This document shows positions 8,792-18,770 of a stretch of 34,370 nucleotides of DNA, one piece after another. Where the stretch lies: the NCBI GenBank assembly GCA_032718475.1, contig JAUCBJ010008858.1:1-34370 (forward strand), in the 5' to 3' direction. The notes under the pieces were generated by a model, which was given only the letters and a program-made list of their open reading frames with translations, was not told the origin of the DNA and made no database searches. Numbering within the stretch: position 1 is the stretch's first letter; each line of letters starts with the position of its first letter. Source of the stretch: Nemertoderma westbladi (Eukaryota; Xenacoelomorpha; Nemertodermatida; Nemertodermatidae). The position numbers were made by a program, and so were the translations under genes.

Positions 8792-9511
8792 GCCATATCG
8801 TTGTGAGTAGTTTAAGTCATAACTCTGTTTATATAGATAAAGCGCCACGTCCTAAAGGAACTGTTAATATTCCCCGAAGGTGAATAATATTGTCAGAGAT
8901 TATATAATACTGTCAGTCGAATAATACATTAGGCTTACATAGCAATAAGATTAAACCGTCGAACCCAATCTCCCGGGAATATCCAGCGGGTGAATGATCG
9001 CGCACAGATTGGTTTCGACTAGTGTAGTGAATTAAATACTTGTCATAGACTAAAAGTGATTTATTATCTAGAAGACATCTCTAATTTGGCGGGTTAAACT
9101 GCCAAAGGTCTGAAAGCGCGAACATTAAAGGATATAGCTTCTTTGTTGCAGTAAGCAATAAAGTTGAAAGTACCGGTCAACCGGTAAACCTGAACGGTAC
9201 ATCTGTAGGTCCGTAGGCCTAACTGTCCTAACCGGTACTTCCGTATAAGTACATTAGTATTATTCGATTTGATTGTTGTATACCGGTAGGCTGTTTAAGA
9301 GATTAGGGACTGTCACCCCTTGTTCCTTTATTGGGTTTACTTATTTCTGTCAGTTTTATTTGTTTGTAGGCCAGTATTGAACAGAAGGCGTGTAAACCTG
9401 ATCAGATTGTACAGACGATTTGTAGGCTGAGCTGTTGTCTGATTGCTGTTAAGTCCGAACGAATTGCAGTGTGTGTAGATCACCTGTCCGATTAAGTACG
9501 GTTAGGAAGTA

Positions 9512-9541
9512 GGGGCAGCGAACGCTGTAAGGTAAACCCCC
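9512..9541 (+). promoter_or_regulatory. Candidate leader hairpin B1
   Basis: GGGG, CAGC, loop GAAC, GCTG, UAAGGUAAA, CCCC(C). The stem is kept between copies A and B while the loop differs (GAAC here, CATAT in A). This pattern suggests that structure rather than sequence is conserved. Confidence 0.5.
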
Positions 9542-9800
9542 AACTAAAGAATAAGTCGCACTACTGGGTTAGAGCGCATACTCCCTAATCATTTCGGAGT
9601 CTGCATGTCCTGTAGTTTATTTAGGCTTGAGAGTAGTCTGCCATCGTTTAGTCTGTACTTTGTTTGTGTAAGTCTGTACGGGTAGCGTATAATTTTATTT
9701 AGATAATTTGTAGGCTGGATAGTTGTCTGGCTGTTATTAGGTCTGAACGGATTGCCGTGTGTGTAGATCATCTTGTCCGATTAAGTACGGTTAGGAAGTA

Positions 9801-9830
9801 GGGGCAGCGAACGCTGTAAGGTAAACCCCC
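9801..9830 (+). promoter_or_regulatory. Candidate leader hairpin B2
   Basis: Exact second copy of hairpin B1 in the second 290-bp unit. A pair of identical hairpins in the leader resembles duplicated packaging or dimerisation stems, but no function is shown. Confidence 0.5.
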
Positions 9831-11307
9831 AACTAAAGAATAAGTCGCACTACTGGGTTAGAGCGCATACTCCCTAATCATTTCGGAGTCTGCATATACC
9901 GTAGTTTGTTTAGGCTTGATAGTAGTCTGTCAGTGTTCAGTCTGTATTTTGTTTGAGTAGTTTGTACGCGTAGCGTAATATTTATTATTCAGAGTTTATG
10001 CGATTATCCGCAACATTCATTCCCCAAGTTTGTTCCTACAGTAATTGTGTTTGTTATACATACCGCTATAGTTAAATTAACCCCGGTACTACACGGGCTG
10101 CTCGGCGTAGGTAAAGACTGGTGATTTTGTGCATCGGTCACTCCAGCAGATGCCGTGGTTCTTTTAGCTGTTCAAGTATATTTAACTACTGATTATATGT
10201 TGTACAAGTACTCGTACCTAATTTAGGGTTTAGTGTACAGTGCTTTCCGAAAGTAATTAGTGTAGGCATTACATTTGTGGTGTAAAGTGGTTAATAGGCA
10301 CGTTCGATTAGCTCTATTAACTTCTAGGTAGGAACACTCCGTGATACATAACGTAGTACCTATAGCGATACGGCTATAGGTCGTCAGGCGGTGGTATTTT
10401 CCTATCTAGACAACGCAGTGTATTTACTACTACTTATTATTTCAAATACCGTAGTACCCTGTCCGTTGTAATAACCGGTTTTCTAACCCTTTGTTAGGCT
10501 GGTTTGTAGACTTCTTGTAAAATTACCCTAAAAATTCGTATTTGTGTTTTGTAAATTTTGTGTTTATTTAGAGATTGTAATCTCACCCGAATTGTACGTA
10601 ATTTGTAGTATTAAGTAACTTAGGTAAATTAGAATTATTTGTTTTAGTGTCCTGTACGTAACACTTCACTGAAAGCGTACCGCTTTGTGTAGTGATTACC
10701 CCCAGAAATAATAACATTTATTTCAAACATTGACAAAACCCATTAAAACGGGTATATATATATTATAAATCAAATCTAACGATTTATAAATAGTAGGCCT
10801 ACCATACAACCATTAGGTCTCAATATCAGTTGGACTACTGCTTAAATAACGGTAATAAAGTAAGTAAAGTAACCAAGTAACCAAAAAATTCAGAAATTCG
10901 ATTATTTAAAGTAATTGACATACCGGTATTTACGATAGGCCTATTATCTTTATTTCTATAAATTTAGGCTGAAATTATACCGGTTCTTTATAATTAATTC
11001 TAGTCCAGAATTATACTTACAGACTTATATATACTACAAACTGTAAGCTGTATACCGGTATTCCCGATAGGCCTATTATATATTTATATATATTTGTGCT
11101 AAAATTATACCGGTATTCTGTGATAAACCTAGTCTGTAATAATACTTATATATACTATAAGCATACCGGTATTCTAATATATTATATATATCACGCTACA
11201 CTGAGTAGCAGGATCGGTAATTAATTACTAGGCTAGCAGTTAATACTGAATTACTAGACTTGCTTAGACTGTAATATAGCAGTAGGCATTCAACTGTACA
11301 ATCAAAC

Positions 11308-14300
11308 ATGTCTGACTCACAACAAACATTGTCAGATAGCCTCTTAGAAAGTGCTAGAATGAGTGTTAGACAGGGTCTTAAAAAGATCTGGGACTCAGCT
11401 AAGAGTATAGAGCGTCTGAGACCAAAGTCCAAGTCCCCTCCTACTGTAAGCAAGGTCATACCTACAGTAGTAATAACAGAACCGAGGCTGGTCCAACATC
11501 GTAGGTCTATCATAGGCACTCGACCTCAGGTCAAGCGAGACCAAGAAGCAGCGGAACAGCAACAACCCGCGAGCCAGGAACTTGTTTCTCAGCGGTCCGA
11601 CAGCTCCAGTAGTTCGGATACTGTTGAGCGGACGCCCGAGCGCGGAGCGAAGATGGCGGATAAGGTTTATGATGAGCGGACAACCTATGAAGAATCAACC
11701 GACGCCACTTCTTCTCAAGAAGAAAGCGAAGCGACGGCAGAGAAACCGCATAAGAGGGATGCCATTGACATCTATCTGTCAGACTATCAACGTTTTTTAG
11801 GTGATGACGAGTTGAGGAGAAGGTTAGAGGGACTTAGCCCTAATAGTGAAGGAACCAAGCTTGTGTTGGATGCCATCGATGTGGAAATGAGGGCTGCGAA
11901 CCAGGCTAAATTCGATGAACAACTCCGCATCGTTAGAGAACAAGAAGAACAAGTAAGGAAAAAACGTATAGAAGACAGAAAGGCCGCAGCAAAAGCAGAG
12001 GCAGAGGCAAAAGCGGCAGCAGCAGAAGCAGCGGCAGAAGCAAAAGCGGCAGTAGCAAAGGCAGAGGCAGAGGCAAAAGCAGCAGAAGCAGCGGCAGAGG
12101 TAAAAGCGGCAGCGGCAGAGGCAAAAGCGGCAGCAGCAGAAGCAGAACGGAGAGCGGCTGAAGAGATCGCCCAACTGGAGTTGGAAACGCTTCAAGAGAA
12201 GCAAGACGACTTCAGTAAACAGTTAACAGCTAGTAATATGCAGATGATGAATCGATCTACTCCCAAAAGACAGGGATATACATCATCTGAAGAAGGCGAT
12301 ACCACCGATACTGAAGGCAAAGGAAATAGATCTCGTCTAAGCAGACGTAAAGGAACATTCCACCGGCAGAAATTGCCTGATTTGCCTCCAGCTGTTAGAA
12401 GGCAACTAAATAACACCAAAGTAGGTAGTACAGAGCCCGCAGACCAAATAATTAAAATAGAAAGACTCCCTACTATAGTAGATGAGCCTGAAATAATTAG
12501 GCCTGTTCTTGAAATCACCCCTTCGGTGATAGACGCACATGTGCTCCCTGAAACTACCTCTAAATTCCCTCTGCATAGCACTAAGCTACCTGTGCCCCGC
12601 AGAACTGCCCAAGAGACAGTTCAGGTCCTGGACCCCGAGCGAAATATTCACAATTTGTCGCCCGTTGTCCCTCGTCCGCCCGCTACAACGTTGGCGACTC
12701 CCGCTTCGGCGGTCGAATGGGTGGACGAGAGACGGCGGGGGATGGATATCCTGCTCGGGCAGATGCAGGAGACTGTCCAGCAATTCAAGGGCACAGTAAG
12801 GGAAAGTAGGTTAGAGTTGCAAAAGGTGCAGCAAAGTATCGCGTTAGAATGCGATAAATTAGTGAACATACAAAGGGGTATAACACCACCTCCTGTAACA
12901 ATGTGTCAACCCGTTAGGTCTGAAGTATCCCATGCGCAAGGTGTGGAGCCTACACGCATCTATACTGCTAGCGAAATAGAAACTCCTATAGTGAACCCTA
13001 TTAAGGGTAATTATAAACCTGTTGATAATAATATTCCATATAGACCTGATCATAATCCGAGAAACTTATATACCGATAATTCTATATTCAATAATACGAT
13101 GGCTCAAGAAAGTTTTACGCGTCAAATGGCTAGAACCGAAGCCCGGCAAGCGGTAAAGGTGGGAGAGATCGTCAAGTTCAATGGAGATGAGATGAAATGG
13201 TTACCTTTTAATGAATATTACAAAGATAACATACAGAACTCTGTGCTATCTAATGGAGAGAAACTTAGATTCCTCATCGAGTGCTTGGAAGGATCTCCCA
13301 AGTCAATGGCGTTAAAATTTATTGGACATCCAGATGGATTAAGACAAGTTTGGGATACACTAAACATCAGGTATGGTAATAGGACTAACATAGCTAGGTA
13401 TTTATATGCGAAATTAATGGCGCCCCGAAAGTTTCTTAGCAGCGGGATTATAGAGTTTTCCGATGAGATTCAGGAGATCTGTAGACAACTAGATTGGTTA
13501 GGTAAGTCTCATGAATACCAGAATTCTATGGTTGTAGGAGCCTTAGCATCTACTTTGCCCAAGGGTGGAGTAGGTACACGCTGGGACAAGAAGGTGTTAT
13601 ATATGATGGAACAACAACAACGAGACCCTACCATGACTGATCTCCTGTCATTCTTAGATAGAGAAGTGAAATTACAGCTCCTAAGGCAGTCCAGAGAGAA
13701 GACATTGGAAAACAAGGTAAGTGAGAAACCCGTTTCTAGGAGAAGGGTAACACCAGTATGTTATACCGACGACGGTGAAAGCCAAACTTCTCAAGGAGAG
13801 GACAGCGGGAAAGACACTGACAGATCTTATTATGTCAATAAAATGCCTAAAGATCAGGTAAGTAAATCCGAGTCTCGACCCAATGACAGAAGGGAACCGG
13901 TACAAAAAACCCTTCCTACGTCTCCTAAAAGAATTCAGGTGAGAAAGCCCGAGGAAAGAACAAGTGTGCACCACATAGCACAGGTTAAAGTAAGTAACAT
14001 CAAGCCGAAATGTGTGCTGTGCGACGGGCCCCACCGTTTAAATGCGTGTGATAAATTCCTGAGGAAATCACTTGAGGATAGACGTGAAGTCATGTGGGAT
14101 AAGCGGTTGTGTTATAATTGCCTCAGACGAGGACACCAACGGCGAACCTGTAACTCCGACGCAAGGTGTGCAAAGTGCGGCGCAAAACATCATATCTTGT
14201 TGCACACGGAATTCGAACAAAACAGCCCGAGTCAGGTAAGTGAGTCCGAACTACATGTCCAATTCAGTGATGTGAACGACACTGATCAATCTGAGATGGA

Positions 14301-15750
14301 AGGATTCTATACGGACGAGTTCTCCGACGAAAACGAATCCTGTTACCTAATAAACACCACCGCAGTGTATCGAGCACTCGTGTATGAAAAAGACACAGAC
14401 AGCGACCTCACCCTAACTACTTCAGATCAACAACCATCTTGGAAAGCGCCAACTTCCAATATAGGAATCCGAGAATTTCCTGTAGTCCAGTTACGGGTCC
14501 ACGGACCTCAGAAGAGCTATATAGTGAACGCCCTCCTGGACTCCGGTAGCACAGGAACATTCATCGATAAAGAACTAGCCGAAGTCATCTTTGCTGGACA
14601 ACCCAAGTTCCGAACCAAGCTAAACATGTCAGGAATCATGCAAGTTTGGAAATCTACAGTAACAGCTGATTATTATGCAGGCGCGTTGTCCACCCCCCAG
14701 GACGAACTAGGAGAACATAGCATAAGGTCAGTGAAAATGGTGGCTATAAAGAACTTCGCTACTACTCAAGCAGACCTTTATAATTGGGACGAGGATGAGA
14801 GCATCCAACATCTTAACATACCTCGATTCCAGACTGATTATCCTGGAGTGCAAATACTCATCGGCCAAAACGCGCATGAGGCGCTGGAGACATTAGAGAA
14901 ACGACCTGCTCAACCGCAGCCACTACAGACCTATGCGGTAAGAACTAGAGTAGGTTGGTACCTTACTGGACCTTCCCGTAGAACGCTCAGGGAAAGACTG
15001 CTTCAAGATCGCGTCTGCCAGGTGAGTGAATGGGAAGATGATACTAGTGAGGGAGACGACCCAACTGAGGGAACACCACACTCCTCAGATAATGACAATC
15101 TTAGCTCCAATGTAGATCAATGGAGATATTGCCCCAAGAAGTTTAATCCAACGGACATCGCTTCCAGAGGAGCAACTCCTCAAGAACTAACAGATACTAT
15201 AGATCGGTTAGGTGAACCCGACTTCCTGAGTAAGGAGAATGAATGGCCTCCCCATCTTACTCCGACTGAGATTAGACCAGCCAAGGGAGCGGAGAAAGTC
15301 GAACCTGAAACCCGGACGGGTGGATCGGAGTTATTTGAACCCGGGATAGATCTGTCGGTATTACATGTTGCCAGGGACGACGCCGTGGATCTGGGCCTCC
15401 CCTCCGCGAGTGGATCCTTCATGAAGATCAGAGAGAGCGATTGGAGCTCTGGAACATCAGACGTCTCGCAGAGACTCTCACCTCTCCTGCAGAGAGCGAC
15501 GGACCACTATAGCTCCTGGAATCGGCTTTGTGACGCCGTCATATACTTTGAGCGATGTTTCTATCGTCACTATTCCAGGACGAAGAGGAAACCTGGAATT
15601 GTATTCGGGATGCAGCGACTCAATCACCCAGTCGGTCGTTTGTGTTTACCGGAAGGGAATGGAGGACTCTCCGGAAACTGTGGAAGGCAAGATTCTCTTC
15701 CCACGACCACCTCCCTAATCCTTCAAACATCTAGGGACTCCATAACGTAA
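11308..15750 (+). CDS. BEL/Pao gag-protease polyprotein fused in frame to pol remnants
   Basis: A 1480-residue open ORF. Gag forms the particle and binds RNA; the protease matures it. An acidic N-terminal part leads to an Ala/Glu/Lys-rich helix at about 220-300. A DUF1759-like gag domain spans about 615-800 (VKFNGDEMKWLPF to the LLSFLDREV area). Zinc knuckles at about 900-965 include CX2CX3HX4C, CX2CX4HX4C and a third CX2CX3H. A DUF1758-type aspartic protease follows with LLDSGST at about 1076-1082 (D1078) and ends near GWYLTGPS. At about residue 1268 the protein jumps into RNase H (DQWRYCP...DIASRGATPQEL), and near 1427 (SRTKRKPGI) into the C-terminal tail that follows integrase in copy A. 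RT, three of four RNase H acidic residues and the integrase core are gone, yet the frame survives both joins. The start is the first ATG after the leader; M116 is an alternative. Confidence 0.92.
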   Translation: MSDSQQTLSDSLLESARMSVRQGLKKIWDSAKSIERLRPKSKSPPTVSKVIPTVVITEPRLVQHRRSIIGTRPQVKRDQEAAEQQQPASQELVSQRSDSSSSSDTVERTPERGAKMADKVYDERTTYEESTDATSSQEESEATAEKPHKRDAIDIYLSDYQRFLGDDELRRRLEGLSPNSEGTKLVLDAIDVEMRAANQAKFDEQLRIVREQEEQVRKKRIEDRKAAAKAEAEAKAAAAEAAAEAKAAVAKAEAEAKAAEAAAEVKAAAAEAKAAAAEAERRAAEEIAQLELETLQEKQDDFSKQLTASNMQMMNRSTPKRQGYTSSEEGDTTDTEGKGNRSRLSRRKGTFHRQKLPDLPPAVRRQLNNTKVGSTEPADQIIKIERLPTIVDEPEIIRPVLEITPSVIDAHVLPETTSKFPLHSTKLPVPRRTAQETVQVLDPERNIHNLSPVVPRPPATTLATPASAVEWVDERRRGMDILLGQMQETVQQFKGTVRESRLELQKVQQSIALECDKLVNIQRGITPPPVTMCQPVRSEVSHAQGVEPTRIYTASEIETPIVNPIKGNYKPVDNNIPYRPDHNPRNLYTDNSIFNNTMAQESFTRQMARTEARQAVKVGEIVKFNGDEMKWLPFNEYYKDNIQNSVLSNGEKLRFLIECLEGSPKSMALKFIGHPDGLRQVWDTLNIRYGNRTNIARYLYAKLMAPRKFLSSGIIEFSDEIQEICRQLDWLGKSHEYQNSMVVGALASTLPKGGVGTRWDKKVLYMMEQQQRDPTMTDLLSFLDREVKLQLLRQSREKTLENKVSEKPVSRRRVTPVCYTDDGESQTSQGEDSGKDTDRSYYVNKMPKDQVSKSESRPNDRREPVQKTLPTSPKRIQVRKPEERTSVHHIAQVKVSNIKPKCVLCDGPHRLNACDKFLRKSLEDRREVMWDKRLCYNCLRRGHQRRTCNSDARCAKCGAKHHILLHTEFEQNSPSQVSESELHVQFSDVNDTDQSEMEGFYTDEFSDENESCYLINTTAVYRALVYEKDTDSDLTLTTSDQQPSWKAPTSNIGIREFPVVQLRVHGPQKSYIVNALLDSGSTGTFIDKELAEVIFAGQPKFRTKLNMSGIMQVWKSTVTADYYAGALSTPQDELGEHSIRSVKMVAIKNFATTQADLYNWDEDESIQHLNIPRFQTDYPGVQILIGQNAHEALETLEKRPAQPQPLQTYAVRTRVGWYLTGPSRRTLRERLLQDRVCQVSEWEDDTSEGDDPTEGTPHSSDNDNLSSNVDQWRYCPKKFNPTDIASRGATPQELTDTIDRLGEPDFLSKENEWPPHLTPTEIRPAKGAEKVEPETRTGGSELFEPGIDLSVLHVARDDAVDLGLPSASGSFMKIRESDWSSGTSDVSQRLSPLLQRATDHYSSWNRLCDAVIYFERCFYRHYSRTKRKPGIVFGMQRLNHPVGRLCLPEGNGGLSGNCGRQDSLPTTTSLILQTSRDSIT

Positions 15751-16302
15751 CAACATATGGAGTGGGTGTGTGACTCTATTATTTTATATTATTTTATTAT
15801 TTTTATATTTCTGTATGTATTACTATGTAATTTTATTATAATCGTTTTCTTTAATTTTATTCAGTAGAATGTTATTTTAGCGATTATTTAGTAGATTAGT
15901 GCAATATATATTCGCGTTTATTACTTAATTACGTATATATTATATTTAATGCGACGGCAAGAAATAATTCTTTTCCTCTTTCCTTACTGTCCGTATCATA
16001 TTATAAATACGTGACTACAGTAAGATGAAATGTCCGTACTTATTAAAGTACAATAAAGCCACTACTATATTCAAGTATTATTGGTAGGCAGAGTATTAGG
16101 AATGCAAAGTTCAGATCCTCGTGTCTCGGCTAAACCAAGCTCTGGGTAGACCTTGGAAACGACTTGCCTCTTCACACTGACATTGCTTCGTGCGATATTG
16201 CTCTCATACCGTATATTAAATAATACATATAGTAGCGTGATGTCCCTTTAACAGTAGCGTATAACGCAAAATAAATCTGTTAAACCCTTTGACCATCTGT
16301 AA

Positions 16303-16600
16303 TTCTAGTCGATTAAGATATCGTGGCACCCACCGATATACTTGAAAGACAAATTATAGAATCAGTGGTTAACGTCCCCAGACAAGTTCTGGAATAAATC
16401 GGTGCCCATCTCAAATATTAATTATTTAATATTTGCAAATCTAATAAATCAAAATTTGTAAAATTCAGATCCTTCAACAATTCTAGTCAATTAAGATATC
16501 GTAGCATTTACCGATATTCTTAAAAAGACAATTGTCATAGAATTAAGGATCTTGTGTCCCTAGACATGTTCTAGAATCAAAATATGTCCATTTAATTATC
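16303..16600 (+). repeat. 178-bp degenerate direct repeat in 3' region
   Basis: The series attctagtc, ttaagatatcgt, accgata, ttgaaagaca/ttaaaaagaca, ccccagacaagttctggaat/ccctagacatgttctagaat and gcccat/gtccat occurs at about 16302-16410 and again 178 bases later. The second copy is more diverged. Confidence 0.7.
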
Positions 16601-17407
16601 AAATAATAAAATTTCAGGGAATAAATTTAAATTCATGCCTTTTAATGAATTTAATAAATTGCCATTTTTACGCAATTTATAAAGTTCCCAAAATTCCATT
16701 AATTAATAGATCAAGGGAGCGGAGATTTATCTTATCATGCGTATGAGAGTGTGAAAGTCTCCCAAACATAGTCAATAGCCGATAAAATTCATAAAGTCAT
16801 GTATAAAACAGAACATTGACTATTAAAGAATACTATTAAATAACATCCCAGATCTGTATGCATTGGAACTACCCTAATTCTACCGCTAGCTTTGCATAAT
16901 GTCACCATAGCAACAACCACGCTAGAATTAGAATTGAGTTAAAAGAACAATAGAAAGCTTGTCCCATTGAATAGCATAGGGAATAAATAGCGCACTGCTA
17001 GTATCCAAGGATACATACTAATACAGTGACATTCTGGAAGGCATTGACTAACGGACAAATGGCCCGAATGTGTGTAATTTGTGACAAGTTGTGTGTGTGG
17101 TATTTGTGAGTTTATAGGTGAATGTTACTGCTAAGGTGTGTTTACAGTAGCCAGTCGCAATCGTAAAAGTAACCTAACTCTCCAAGGAAAACCTGAAGTA
17201 CATCTAAGCCTTTGGGACGGACAGTCGAGTGACTTGTGCCGGTTGTCGTTGCCGTTGTGCGGCTACGTCGTTGGCGAAAGTACAGCGGCGACGACACATC
17301 GGCCCTGAGGATCTCGTACTGTCCGGGGGTTAATTGGAGTAGGCAGCGACGCTCGCTAGCCTAAATATAAACTCCTTATAATATGGATAAACTCATATAT
17401 AGCAGAT

Positions 17408-17713
17408 ATGACGGAGTCGATAGAAGATGGTCTTGGTATCGGGGAGCGATATACTCTACTTTTGCAAGCGTTTGTTGATAGCTTAATACGCGGCGACGTT
17501 AGTCCAACTGCTGCGGAGGACGATGGTCGTTATATCGAACCGACAATGTCCCAAGTGCAGCTCTCGCGAGAGTTGGACTATAGAAAATTCGCTGCTCGAT
17601 ATACGCAGCGTAATGGTACGTATATGGGCTTCTTAACTACTGGTCATTCTATCGATTTACACAATACGGACTATGTCGACTATATATCCTGCCCAGTGGA
17701 GTCGGAACCATAA
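17408..17713 (+). CDS. Hypothetical accessory ORF (101 aa) in 3' region
   Basis: ATG-started ORF beginning MTESIEDGLGIGERY, acidic at the N-terminus, with no recognised domain or membrane segment. An acceptor-like tatagcag ends two bases before the ATG (AG at 17404-17405), and gag upstream has several consensus donors, so translation from a spliced subgenomic RNA is conceivable. The matching part of copy A is outside the window, so conservation cannot be tested here. It could be a chance ORF. Confidence 0.35.
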   Translation: MTESIEDGLGIGERYTLLLQAFVDSLIRGDVSPTAAEDDGRYIEPTMSQVQLSRELDYRKFAARYTQRNGTYMGFLTTGHSIDLHNTDYVDYISCPVESEP

Positions 17714-18482
17714 ATTGAAATTCGAATGCGAAAATTCTATTCGAAATCGACTCGAAAGAAAAGACACTAAAGAAACAAATGGACGCGGTAACTCCAACGT
17801 ATATTTGGAATTCTTGATAGAAGCATTGTAACAACAAATAAATATCACCCGCGTTTACCCTACCAGACGTGCGTCTTTGGTATTATTACGATAAATGCCC
17901 TAGACCCAACTAATAAACGGAAAGACATAAACATCCACGTAAACCGAAACTTGTTGACGTATCACCTATGCTCACTCGGCTCGAACGATCCTGGAGTAAA
18001 CCTACGATCAGAGTCCCGGAATACTCGGTCAAACCTCCTCATTCCTTAGTTGGACCTCAGACCTGCGATCCTGGTGGTGTCGCGGATCCTCGCGGACTGT
18101 ATTCACTGTTCAAAGATCTAGTGCTACCCTAACAATTAATCGGTAACACTCCGACAGTGATTTCTAGCTAGCCGCCCATCTTACCTAGCCGGATTGTGAC
18201 GCGGACACCTAATATCACTATCCAACCGTATGGTCGTCCCCGTTTAACGCGATACAACCCCTCATCAAGGTAAAGGAGAGCGTTGTACGAAACGAGTTAA
18301 ACGCTATTCTATAAAGATCAAAAAAGAAACCTGCGTTTGTTCAGATAAACGTAAGTTATAACAGTAAGTCCAATCGATAAACGAATTGGCCTTATCTCAA
18401 TTCGATTGGGAAATCCAGAATCTCTAAGAAGTTATCGAACTTGGACGATCCTATTCTCTGCGAGAGTTTTGGATGAACGTAG

Positions 18483-18692
18483 CCAGCTACGAGCGGAGGA
18501 AAATCAGCTCGAGGAGAAGCATATCGAAACGGCAGATACCTCGACCATAAACCTACACCTTCTGATGCAATCATATTGCACCCTTCACCCAGGAGTTATG
18601 GCCCTCCTAGTAAAGTGGCTCCCCCCAAAGAGAAAAAGACTCTTGCTAGCCTCAAAAAACTGCGTAAACGCCGTCTGCGTAAGAAAGACTAA
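18483..18692 (+). CDS. Hypothetical 69-codon open frame with strongly basic tail
   Basis: Open from after a TAG (18480-18482) to TAA at 18690-18692 without any Met, so if real it is an exon rather than a complete gene. The end reads KKLRKRRLRKKD, resembling a nuclear-localisation or RNA-binding tail, preceded by a Pro/Ser-rich part (PRSYGPPSKVAPP). The TAG itself could be an acceptor (cgtag then cc). The alternative frame 18406-18711 (101 codons, TTG start, no ATG start) overlaps it. Evidence is compositional only. Confidence 0.25.
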   Translation, partial: PATSGGKSARGEAYRNGRYLDHKPTPSDAIILHPSPRSYGPPSKVAPPKEKKTLASLKKLRKRRLRKKD

Positions 18693-18760
18693 CTGTTTAG
18701 AGTATCTTTAGGTTTTAGAAACTGTGATTTTTATATTTTATAGACTGAAAATCCCATTTT

Positions 18761-18770
18761 CTGGGAGCGG
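18761..18770 (+). promoter_or_regulatory. Possible polypurine tract before 3' LTR
   Basis: ctgggagcgg abuts the 3' LTR. It is mostly purine with one interrupting C, the expected place for the plus-strand primer. Weak by sequence, supported by position. Confidence 0.4.

Larger units (their letters stand above)
7889..9124 (+). repeat. 5' LTR of BEL/Pao copy B
   Basis: Begins TGTAAAAGC and ends GCGCGAACA; 1236 bases. It contains a CCAAT box, a TATA box and an AATAAA in the expected order. No TGG-type primer-binding site is obvious right after it (ttaaaggatatag follows), so the primer tRNA cannot be named from this copy. Confidence 0.95.
9413..9992 (+). repeat. 290-bp tandem repeat, two copies, in leader of copy B
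   Basis: tttgtaggctg occurs at 9419 and 9709. A stretch from about gtccgattaagtacgg to cggagtctgcat (about 125 bases) is identical in the two copies. It is homologous to the 288-bp repeat of copy A. Confidence 0.88.
9125..11307 (+). other. 5' leader of BEL/Pao copy B
   Basis: A 2.2-kb region with no convincing ORF between the LTR and gag. The first 1.6 kb aligns inversely with the copy A leader. About 10746-11307 has no counterpart in copy A because of the copy A deletion; it is AT-rich with repeated accggtatt/taggcctatt words. It contains the 290-bp tandem repeat and hairpins B1 and B2. So long a leader is unusual and may contain packaging or internal-entry signals. Confidence 0.75.
15751..18770 (+). 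other. 3' region of BEL/Pao copy B
   Basis: About 3 kb between the gag-pol stop and the 3' LTR. The first 690 bases match bases 1-691 inversely. A 178-base direct repeat (about 16303-16480 and 16481 onward; ttctagtc-attaagatatcg in both) follows. From about 17040 the composition becomes richer in GC and in CG dinucleotides, and holds small ORFs (17408-17713, 18483-18692). This is where an env or accessory gene would sit; no env-like signal peptide or membrane segment is seen. Confidence 0.7.

Noticed and set aside
9589-9771. 60-codon minus ORF in the leader of copy B
   Set aside because: It spans the tandem leader repeat, has no conserved counterpart in copy A and lies antisense to the element.
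11824-12204. Cys/Leu-rich minus-strand ORFs opposite gag
   Set aside because: Antisense shadow of the Ala/Glu/Lys codon repeat in the gag ORF.
15751-18770. Envelope gene in the 3' region of copy B
   Set aside because: No ORF of sufficient length, no signal peptide, no membrane segment and no cysteine pattern was found.
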